From Treponema sp. (GTDB lineage Bacteria; Spirochaetota; Spirochaetia; Treponematales; Treponemataceae): a DNA stretch of 5,473 nucleotides. The notes below the pieces were generated by a model that did not search any database, was not told where the DNA came from, and saw only the letters and a program-made list of their open reading frames with translations. The stretch lies in contig JAGABO010000080.1 of assembly GCA_017614655.1 (NCBI GenBank), positions 1 through 5,473 of the forward strand. Direction: 5' to 3'. Made by a program: the position numbers and the translations under genes. Shown in pieces: positions 1 to 5,473 of this stretch (position 1 is the first letter of the stretch; every line of letters begins with the position of its first letter).

Positions 1-825
1 ATCCAGGGCTTCGTCAGTAAGACGCTTTGAAACCTTAATGCATTCATTTTCGTCAGCTTCCCACGGATCAATATTCTGCTGGACAACAACTGTATTTACG
101 TGTTTTACGGGAGTTCTGGGAATAAAATACTGTACGCTTCCGTATACGAGCGTCAGTGCTGTAAGAACTGCCGTTCCCTTAACAAGACAGAAGGCCGGGC
201 TTAAGGCAAAGCTTCTGTTTTTTTCTCTAAGGGCCGCAAAAATAAGTATTTCTGCAAGAGTTGAATTAAACAGCGCAAACAGGAAACTTATTCCCCATAC
301 GCCGGTAATATCAGCTATCTGGGTTACAAGCTTCCAGTTGTAGGAAGCCATGCTTAAAGTTCCCCAGGGGTATCCCAAGGCTCCCGTAGACTTGATGAAT
401 TCCCAGAAAATCCACAGCGAAGAAAATATAAGTGTGCGTTTTACAGGCCTTAAACCGTCTTTTTCCGGGGTGATTACGTTATCAGCTTTAAAAGAAACCT
501 TCGAGAAAGGAAAATGCAGGATGATTCCGCAGCAGAAGCCTATGAAAGCGGTTCCTGCAGCACTTGCTCCCAGACTGAAAAGCCCGTAGCCGTGAAAATT
601 GGAAAGCCACCAGCTTGAAACCATGTGAACCGTAAAAACATGAACTGCCATGAGTGTGGCTGTCCTTAAATATGAACGTGAGGTACAGAGTGCTATATAA
701 AGGGGAATAAGTGCAAAAACAGCTGCCGGCGGGAATCCCAGATGGAAAATTTCATTGGGAAGAGCCAGACTCAGAAGTAATGAAGAAAAAACTGCAGCCA
801 AAACTTGTAAAATTAAGCGTTTCAT
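1..825 (-). CDS. lnt: Apolipoprotein N-acyltransferase, N-terminal half (partial, runs off left edge)
   Basis: Lnt transfers an acyl chain from phospholipid to the N-terminal cysteine of apolipoproteins, the last step of lipoprotein maturation in the inner membrane of diderm bacteria. The window holds 275 codons from the ATG at 825; the family is usually about 500-550 residues, so roughly half is missing beyond the left edge. Hydrophobic segments lie at about residues 3-22, 33-48, 54-72, 83-106, 132-146, 170-198 and 212-234. The Lnt-specific stretch GYPWGTLSMASYNW (151-164), followed by the conserved Q-x-A-x-x-x-G-x-W-G pattern (169-178), is clear. The nitrilase-type domain begins with VVVQQNIDPWE (246-256). 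The catalytic Glu-Lys-Cys triad known from the family lies outside the window and cannot be checked. It is transcribed divergently from the plus-strand genes. No Shine-Dalgarno sequence precedes the ATG. The start is supported by the basic MKR followed by the first membrane helix and by the promoter immediately upstream. Confidence 0.93.
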   Translation of the reverse strand, partial: MKRLILQVLAAVFSSLLLSLALPNEIFHLGFPPAAVFALIPLYIALCTSRSYLRTATLMAVHVFTVHMVSSWWLSNFHGYGLFSLGASAAGTAFIGFCCGIILHFPFSKVSFKADNVITPEKDGLRPVKRTLIFSSLWIFWEFIKSTGALGYPWGTLSMASYNWKLVTQIADITGVWGISFLFALFNSTLAEILIFAALREKNRSFALSPAFCLVKGTAVLTALTLVYGSVQYFIPRTPVKHVNTVVVQQNIDPWEADENECIKVSKRLTDEALD

Positions 826-834
826 TATATTATT

Positions 835-863
835 ATTCTATTGATATAGTATAAAAGTTTCAA
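835..863 (-). promoter_or_regulatory. Predicted sigma70-type promoter of lnt
   Basis: Read on the minus strand, TTGAAA (863-858) and TAGAAT (840-835) each match the consensus hexamers at five of six bases and are separated by exactly 17 bp. The expected transcription start, about 7 nt beyond the -10 box, falls near 828, only about 3 nt before the lnt ATG. This would give a leaderless or nearly leaderless transcript, which agrees with the lack of a ribosome binding site. An alternative -10, TATACT (853-848), has no good -35 partner. This is a prediction from hexamer matching alone, and AT-rich DNA produces chance matches. Confidence 0.5.
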
Positions 864-867
864 TAAT
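841..867 (+). promoter_or_regulatory. Weak candidate promoter for the plus-strand operon
   Basis: TTGATA (841-846) matches the -35 consensus at five of six bases and AATAAT (862-867) matches the -10 at five of six, but the spacer is only 15 bp. With a 17-bp spacer the -10 would be TAATAA (864-869), a poor match. Another TATAAT-like hexamer, TATAAA (850-855), lacks a -35 partner. The 62-bp gap between the divergent genes is the only noncoding DNA upstream of the four-gene run, so its promoter very probably lies here, overlapping the lnt promoter. The exact hexamers are uncertain. Confidence 0.3.
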
Positions 868-877
868 AAAACAAACC

Positions 878-884
878 GGGTGGG
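878..884 (+). promoter_or_regulatory. Ribosome binding site of the galactokinase-like gene
   Basis: GGGTGGG stands 3 nt before the ATG at 888. It resembles a purine-rich Shine-Dalgarno sequence but departs from AGGAGG, and the spacing is tight. It supports the 888 start, which also leaves the usual 20-odd residues before the APGR motif. Confidence 0.5.
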
Positions 885-887
885 ATA

Positions 888-2063
888 ATGGATACAGTAA
901 AGAAACTTCATAAGAAAGAATACTCACATGAGGCAGAAGTTATTGCAGAAGCACCGGGAAGATTTCATCTTATAGGTGAACATACCTGGTTCTTTAAGGA
1001 TAAAACCCTTTCCATGGCCGTAAACCTTCCTGTATATGTTGCCGTTTCCAAAAGAAAGGATAATGCACTTATTTTTAATTTTGTTCAGCTGGAAGATAAA
1101 AAAAAGGCAACGCTTCCCCTTCTTAAATACAAAAAGGAAGATAAATGGGCAAATGTTCTTAAGGCTGTAATTTATGGTTTTCAGCAGAGCGGCTTTGAAG
1201 TTCCGGGAATGAACTTTACCGTTTATTCAGAAATGCTTCCTTCTGCCGGCTTTGGAATTACCACGGCAATCAAGGTTGCAGGCGCCTGGGCTATAAAGGA
1301 ACTTAATTCCTTCAGGTGCAGCGAACAGACACTTCTTAAGATCCTGGATATTGCAAACAGAAAATTTCTTGGAACAGATAATCATCTTGCAGACAGCCTT
1401 GCTGCAATTTATTCAAAGGAAAAGTCCCTTATCCTTACAGACTATGCACTCGGTTCATACGAAAGAATTCCGTTTAACTTTGAAGATAAGACCGTAATTT
1501 TAACCGACGCAAGGGTTCCTCGTGTCGTTACCTGGAACGAAGAAAGCCTGCTTCAGCCGGAGAATGTACTTCTTCTGGGTGAACTAAAGGAGCGCAGGTC
1601 TACCGTTCACGGCGGCTGGGAATATCAGAATGATACAACCGAAGTAAACGAAGTTCTGTCCGTTGCAAGCGAAGATACAAAGCGACGCCTTATCTGCAAC
1701 ATGAATGAGCACAAGTATATTTTAGATGCACTTTCTGCCCTGGAAAAGAAGGATTTTTCCCTCTTTGCACGTGCCGTAAAAAAGAGTCATGCCAACATGA
1801 GGGATCTTTACGACATTTCCTGCCCCGAAATTGACTGGATATTAAAAAGGGTAGACATGCTCGATGAATCTCCGGATGACCTCCGCAATCCCGTAAACTG
1901 CGGACGCATAACGGGTAAGGGCTTCGGCCGCTGTACCTATTCAATTTTAAGAACCGGCGATGTTCAGAAATATAAGGAAAAACTTGCCGATTATGAGCGC
2001 ATCTTCGGATTTAAGCCGTTCTGTTATGAAGTAAAGCCTGCAAGGGGTGTCCGCATTTTATGA
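888..2063 (+). CDS. Divergent galactokinase-family (GHMP) protein
   Basis: The protein has 391 residues, the full length of a galactokinase (E. coli GalK has 382). Family landmarks appear in order: APGRFHLIGEHT (22-33), the degraded phosphate loop PSAGFGITTA (118-127), LGTDNHLAD with the catalytic-base aspartate D169 (161-169), SHANMRD (300-306) and TGKGFGRC (342-349). R25, E31, H32 and D169 of the galactokinase site are kept. The aspartate that binds galactose right after GEHT (D46 in human GALK1) is W34. The glycine three residues before the catalytic Asp is H166, and the sugar-contacting tyrosine region reads WNEES (216-220). The GLSSSAS and TGGGFGGC motifs are also altered. The fold is therefore clear, but the substrate is not: it may phosphorylate another sugar, bind without catalysis like yeast Gal3, or retain weak galactokinase activity. 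I leave the symbol empty for that reason. No signal peptide is present, so it is cytoplasmic. It is first in the operon, and its stop overlaps the surE start by 4 bp (ATGA). Confidence 0.85.
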   Translation: MDTVKKLHKKEYSHEAEVIAEAPGRFHLIGEHTWFFKDKTLSMAVNLPVYVAVSKRKDNALIFNFVQLEDKKKATLPLLKYKKEDKWANVLKAVIYGFQQSGFEVPGMNFTVYSEMLPSAGFGITTAIKVAGAWAIKELNSFRCSEQTLLKILDIANRKFLGTDNHLADSLAAIYSKEKSLILTDYALGSYERIPFNFEDKTVILTDARVPRVVTWNEESLLQPENVLLLGELKERRSTVHGGWEYQNDTTEVNEVLSVASEDTKRRLICNMNEHKYILDALSALEKKDFSLFARAVKKSHANMRDLYDISCPEIDWILKRVDMLDESPDDLRNPVNCGRITGKGFGRCTYSILRTGDVQKYKEKLADYERIFGFKPFCYEVKPARGVRIL

Positions 2064-2848
2064 CGGTCCTTCTTACAAATGATGACGGCTTCGGTGAACC
2101 GGGAATAGAGTGTCTTTATGAAACCCTCAGGAAAGAACATGAAGTTTATGTTCTTGCTCCTGAACACAATATGTCCGGAACTTCTGCCCTTATTACGATG
2201 TTCCGTCCCCTTACGCTTCACAGAAAGGGAGAAAACCGTTTTTCTCTGGAAGGAAGTCCTGCTGACTGCGTAATAACTGCCGTTAAGTCCGGTATCTTTC
2301 CCAGAATGCCCGATATTGTTTTTTCCGGTATAAATGCAGATTCAAACCTCGGAACTGATATAATTTATTCGGGAACCTGTGCTGCAGCCCGTCAGGCTTC
2401 TCTTTACGGAATTCCCGGAGTCGGCCTGAGCGTAGAAAAAAAAGGCGGCCGCGATTGTCCTGAACGCAGTTTTGATTTTGAAGGAATGGCGGATTTTGCA
2501 CTTTCGAACATAGATAAATTCCATTCCCTGTGTGGAAACAGGCTCAGGGAATCAGAATACGGAGAGTATGAATACTTTCTTAACATAAACGGAGCTTCGG
2601 TAAAAAAGTACGAGGGGGCAAGGTTTACAAGCCTTTGTACGAGAGTATATAATGATGCAGTAACTGTCCGCGAAGAAAACGGTACTCTTACGGCAGAGAT
2701 TCACGGTGGCGGACAGATTGTTTCACTCGGCGGAAAAGACAGCGATTTTGCCGTATCAGGCAGTTCCTGTGTTTCCGTAAGTATTTTAAAAACTCAGCCT
2801 GAGTATATTATTCCTGATGATAAAACGGCGGTGGCAGAATGGAAGTAG
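2060..2848 (+). CDS. surE: 5'/3'-nucleotidase SurE
   Basis: SurE is a cytoplasmic metal-dependent phosphatase that removes phosphate from nucleoside 5'- and 3'-monophosphates, and in some species from short polyphosphate; it is linked to stationary-phase and stress survival. The 262 residues match the family length (about 250-265). The N-terminal LLTNDDG supplies metal ligands D8 and D9; APEHNMSGTS (33-42) supplies S39; EGSPADCV (64-71) and SGIN (89-92, N92) complete the site; NLGTDIIYSGT (96-106) follows. The C-terminal SCVSVSIL (236-243) matches the family's closing VSVTPL strand. Departures are D94 where SGINxG normally has glycine, and RQAS after YSGTCAAA where most members have REGA. The start overlaps the previous stop as ATGA. 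The nearest Shine-Dalgarno-like run, AAGGGG (2042-2047), is 12 nt upstream, so translational coupling is likely. The last 10 bp overlap the next gene. Confidence 0.95.
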   Translation: MTVLLTNDDGFGEPGIECLYETLRKEHEVYVLAPEHNMSGTSALITMFRPLTLHRKGENRFSLEGSPADCVITAVKSGIFPRMPDIVFSGINADSNLGTDIIYSGTCAAARQASLYGIPGVGLSVEKKGGRDCPERSFDFEGMADFALSNIDKFHSLCGNRLRESEYGEYEYFLNINGASVKKYEGARFTSLCTRVYNDAVTVREENGTLTAEIHGGGQIVSLGGKDSDFAVSGSSCVSVSILKTQPEYIIPDDKTAVAEWK

Positions 2849-3537
2849 AAAACGCTCTTAAAGAAGGAATTCAGCTTTATAACAGGGGAAACTATTCTTC
2901 TGCACTTTCTTTTTTTCTCTCTCTACCGGAAGACTGCGGTTCTGATCCTGTAGAAGTAGCTTACTACCTTGGTTTAAGCTATGCGCGCCTTAAACGCTAT
3001 GATGATGCCCTTGTCTATCTTGAACAGGTTGTAACTTCAAGAAGCAGGGAGGAATCAGCAAAGAGAACAGAGAGGGTTTTGCAGTGCCGATATGCACTTG
3101 CCGTCATTTACTGCATGAGCGGACGAAGAAAACTTGCAGACTTTGAACTTAAAAAGCTTCTGGAAACCGGATACAACCCTGCAGAGGTTTATTCAAGCCT
3201 TGCCTATGTTGCCTGGGAAAACGGAGAAGTGGACGAATCCATCGATTATTATAACAAGGCTCTTTCCAGCGACGAAAACTGTCCTACTGCCCTTAACGGT
3301 TTAGGTTATGTACTTGCTTCCCGGGAAAGGGATCTTACCCGGGCCCTGGGACTGTGTAAGCGGGCCGTTGACCTTCAGGGACAGAATGCAGCCTGTCTTG
3401 ACAGCCTGGGCTATGTTTACCTTAAGATGGGGCTTTTTGCAGAAGCACGCAAATATTTTTTACAGGCAGGTGCAGCCGATCCTGATAACAGGATTATTGC
3501 GCTTCATTTAAAGGAAGCGGAGGAAGGTCAGGAATGA
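2839..3537 (+). CDS. Cytoplasmic TPR-repeat protein
   Basis: This 232-residue protein consists almost entirely of tetratricopeptide repeats, helical hairpins that bind other proteins. I count about six units, near residues 3-31, 37-70, 80-113, 114-147, 148-183 and 184-217, with the typical G-Y and A-L/A-x-x-Y/F spacing (for example YYLGLSYARLKRYDDALVYL at 42-61 and SLGYVYLKMGLFAEARKYF at 189-207). The longer helical linker at about 70-80 is rich in R, E and K. There is no signal peptide, membrane segment or enzymatic domain, so the likely role is a cytoplasmic scaffold or adaptor; the partner is unknown. The ATG at 2839 lies inside the end of surE (10-bp overlap, different frame) with only a weak GGTGG (2830-2834) ahead, which points to translational coupling. 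The stop overlaps the next start as ATGA. It resembles TPR proteins common in spirochaetes, but I recognise no specific named gene. Confidence 0.85.
   Translation: MEVENALKEGIQLYNRGNYSSALSFFLSLPEDCGSDPVEVAYYLGLSYARLKRYDDALVYLEQVVTSRSREESAKRTERVLQCRYALAVIYCMSGRRKLADFELKKLLETGYNPAEVYSSLAYVAWENGEVDESIDYYNKALSSDENCPTALNGLGYVLASRERDLTRALGLCKRAVDLQGQNAACLDSLGYVYLKMGLFAEARKYFLQAGAADPDNRIIALHLKEAEEGQE
3519..3527 (+). promoter_or_regulatory. Strong Shine-Dalgarno sequence fixing the start of the exported TPR-NHL-VWA gene
   Basis: GGAGGAAGG lies inside the last codons of the TPR gene, 6 nt before the ATG at 3534. It is the best ribosome binding site in the window. It settles the start of the last gene, which is confirmed by the signal peptide directly after that ATG. 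It also suggests that the last gene is translated efficiently on its own as well as by coupling. Confidence 0.75.
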
Positions 3538-5473
3538 GAAGATTTTTTGTTTTTTTAACGCTTTTGATTTCCCTGACAGTACCTTTTGTTTTTTCTGAAT
3601 CTGTGTTTGCTTCATCAGACAGTCCTTCAAAAGGGCTTGCAGAAGATGAATTCAGACGCGGAGTTCAAAGTTACTACAGGGGTGCATTTAACGAAGCAAT
3701 CCTTGAATTCGAAAAAGCACATTCCTACCTTCCGGGAGAAAACCTTATTCTTGACTGGCTTGGACGTGCCTATTACCGTTCCGGTGTAGAAGGCGCTGCC
3801 CTCCAGCAGTGGAACTATGCAAGGGCTCAGGGATACGGTGGAATTCTTTTACAGAACAGAATCGAAATCGTAAGCCAGCGGCGTATTACCGAAGAAAAGT
3901 CTTTTATTAATGAGCGGTATACAGAAAGCGGTTCTTATCCTTATAAAAATGGAAATTCACTTGTATACAGTCAGCCGGTTTCCTGTCTTCCGGAGAAAGA
4001 CGGCAGTATCTGGGTACTGGCTGCAGGAAGTAACGAACTTCTGCGATTTGACGTTAACGGCGTTGTTATAGACAGAAACCGCGGTCCCCTTAACGGTTTT
4101 GACCGTCCGCTTGATATTATAAGACTTTTGGACGGAAATCTTCTTATAACCGAATCAAAGGGGGGGCGTCTTGCACTCCTTGATTCTGACGGAAAATTCA
4201 TAAAGAACATCGGAAGCCGCGGAATCGGTAACGGTCAGATGGTAGGTCCCCAGTATCTTACCCAGGACCTCCGGGGCAATATTTACGTTACGGATTTCGG
4301 CAATGCCCGTGTTGTTGTTTTTGATCCGGAAGGAAATCCACTTTTTACTTTCGGCGAAAAGACTTCTTTTTTCGAAGGCTTTAAGGCTCCTACCGGAATT
4401 GCTGCCGTCGGTGAAAGAATTTTTGTTGCAGACAGAATCAGGGGCTGCATATATGAATTTGACACAAGCGGAAACTATACGGGACTTCTTGTAGAAGAGG
4501 GCGGATTTAAGAGGCCGGAAAGCCTTAAGGTGTGGGGAAACTACCTTATTGTGTGTGATTCTAACAGGGTTGCTTCTGTTGATGCTGATACCGGTTCCGT
4601 ATTTGAAAATGCCCGGGCTGGAAACGGAAACGTCAGGCTTACGAGTGCCGTACCCGATATAAACGGAAACCTTATTGTAACTGACTGCAGTGCAAATGAA
4701 ATTTACGTTCTGTGTAAAATGGATGAACTTGTGGGCGGCCTTTTTGTCCAGATTGAGCGTGTTTCTGCAGAAAGGTTCCCGGAAATCATCCTTGAACTTA
4801 AGGTAGAAAACCGTAAGCGTCAGCAGATTGCGGGCCTTAAGGAAAATAATTTTCTTATAACGGAAAACCACCGTCCTGTAGTAAACATGCGTCTTACCGG
4901 AAGTGCAAACTTTAACGATTCTGCGGATATTGCAATTATCATAGACAGAAGCATTTCCATGAAAAACTATGAAGATCAGCTTTCTCATGCTGTAAGGGAA
5001 ATAGTCGGCGGTATGAGTGGAAAGGGTCACATTACCGTCGTATGTGCAGGAGAAGTTCCTGCCGTTGAATGGAGCGGAGAAGCATCTTCGTTTAATTTCA
5101 GCACAAAGAAAATAAAAACCGCTTATTCAAATATCGTGCCCCTTGATCTTGCAATCAGGCTTGGAACCAATGACCTTATAAACCGCGAAAAGAAACACGG
5201 AGTTATTTTTATAACGGATGGAACGGTTACGCAGGATTCATTTACGAAGTACAGTCTTTCGGATATTGCTTCGTACCTGAACAACAATGCAGTTTCATTT
5301 ACTACCGTTCTTCTTAAGAATTCTTCTCAGGATGACGAGATAAGCTATCTTACGGAAAATACAGCAGGTAGGGATTACTTTGTCTATGGTCCGGAAGGCC
5401 TTAAGCGTGTGTTTACGGATATAACATCCCTGCCTTCCGGAAGTTACCGTCTGGAATATACTTCATCGCTTAC
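3534..5473 (+). CDS. Exported protein with TPR-like helices, NHL-type beta-propeller and VWA domain (partial, runs off right edge)
   Basis: The 646 codons present are open to the right edge. Residues 1-26 form a Sec signal peptide: basic MRRFF, a hydrophobic core, and probable cleavage after VFA (A26) or VFS (S21). The first cysteine is at 151, so it is not a lipoprotein. Residues about 36-105 form TPR-like helices (GVQSYYRGAFNEAILEFEKA at 43-62). Residues about 145-395 hold around six NHL-like blades; the clearest are 237-275 (GNIYVTDFGNARVVVFD) and 284-320 (ERIFVADRIRGCIYEFD). A von Willebrand A domain spans about 464-640 with metal-site motif DRSIS (471-475), following the hydrophobic strand IAIII, and TDG (561-563) after strand VIFI. 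Such domains bind protein or other ligands through a divalent metal. The product should act in the periplasm or at the cell surface, probably as a binding or assembly factor; no partner is identifiable. It is last of the four visible operon genes. The end of the protein and any C-terminal anchor lie outside the window. Confidence 0.85.
   Translation, partial: MRRFFVFLTLLISLTVPFVFSESVFASSDSPSKGLAEDEFRRGVQSYYRGAFNEAILEFEKAHSYLPGENLILDWLGRAYYRSGVEGAALQQWNYARAQGYGGILLQNRIEIVSQRRITEEKSFINERYTESGSYPYKNGNSLVYSQPVSCLPEKDGSIWVLAAGSNELLRFDVNGVVIDRNRGPLNGFDRPLDIIRLLDGNLLITESKGGRLALLDSDGKFIKNIGSRGIGNGQMVGPQYLTQDLRGNIYVTDFGNARVVVFDPEGNPLFTFGEKTSFFEGFKAPTGIAAVGERIFVADRIRGCIYEFDTSGNYTGLLVEEGGFKRPESLKVWGNYLIVCDSNRVASVDADTGSVFENARAGNGNVRLTSAVPDINGNLIVTDCSANEIYVLCKMDELVGGLFVQIERVSAERFPEIILELKVENRKRQQIAGLKENNFLITENHRPVVNMRLTGSANFNDSADIAIIIDRSISMKNYEDQLSHAVREIVGGMSGKGHITVVCAGEVPAVEWSGEASSFNFSTKKIKTAYSNIVPLDLAIRLGTNDLINREKKHGVIFITDGTVTQDSFTKYSLSDIASYLNNNAVSFTTVLLKNSSQDDEISYLTENTAGRDYFVYGPEGLKRVFTDITSLPSGSYRLEYTSSL

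Noticed and set aside
38..589. Two plus-strand open frames (38-343 and 350-589) that might be small genes
   Set aside because: They are antisense to lnt, whose minus-strand reading has clear Lnt motifs and membrane helices. Neither frame has a ribosome binding site or a family resemblance.
888..2063. Calling the first operon gene a genuine galK with a galactose-pathway role
   Set aside because: Family membership is clear, but the lost galactose contacts and the absence of galT, galE or a sugar transporter nearby make a functional galK assignment unsafe.
3322..3345. Two CCCGGG palindromes around 3322-3345 that can pair as a hairpin, resembling a terminator or regulatory site
   Set aside because: They lie inside the fifth TPR unit of an intact coding sequence, have no following T-run, and the codons are explained by the protein (R-x-R-D-L-T-R-A-L).
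3586..3789. A 67-codon plus-strand frame near the start of the exported protein gene
   Set aside because: It overlaps the signal peptide and TPR-like region of the real gene in another frame and has no distinct ribosome binding site or domain.
4155..5030. A 291-codon open frame on the minus strand (GTG start) opposite the exported TPR-NHL-VWA gene
   Set aside because: It lies in exact codon register opposite the sense gene, where antisense stops arise only from sense TTA, CTA and TCA codons. The sense gene here uses CTT/CTG for leucine and lacks those codons in this stretch. The translation shows no recognisable domain, and the sense frame has a signal peptide, propeller and VWA motifs.

Overview
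The window looks like chromosomal DNA of a diderm bacterium, most likely a spirochaete of the genus Treponema (commensal, oral or gut/rumen type). This is inferred from three things: an Lnt lipoprotein-maturation gene, which implies an outer membrane and triacylated lipoproteins; a moderate-GC codon style that strongly favours CTT for leucine and GGA for glycine; and the combination of gene families. The assignment is not proven. I see no tRNA, rRNA, CRISPR array, insertion sequence or phage gene, and base composition and codon use look even throughout.

Layout: positions 825 to 1 on the minus strand carry the N-terminal half of apolipoprotein N-acyltransferase (lnt), cut by the window edge. 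A 62-bp AT-rich divergent intergenic region (826-887) follows. It holds a good minus-strand sigma70-type promoter for lnt and a weaker candidate for the plus-strand genes. From 888 to the right edge four plus-strand genes are packed head to tail with overlaps of 4, 10 and 4 bp: a divergent galactokinase-family (GHMP) protein, SurE nucleotidase, a cytoplasmic TPR protein, and a large exported protein (incomplete at the right edge) with TPR-like helices, an NHL-type beta-propeller and a VWA domain. They form one probable translationally coupled operon.

How they fit together: SurE and the kinase-like protein would be cytoplasmic metabolic enzymes. The TPR protein is a probable scaffold. The last gene product would work outside the inner membrane as an interaction or adhesion-type module. 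No shared pathway is obvious, so co-transcription is supported by layout but a joint function is only inference. The most interesting points are the galactokinase-like protein, which has lost several sugar- and phosphate-contacting residues while keeping the catalytic aspartate, and the TPR-propeller-VWA architecture of the exported protein. I found no convincing wholly new system such as a defence island or RNA element.
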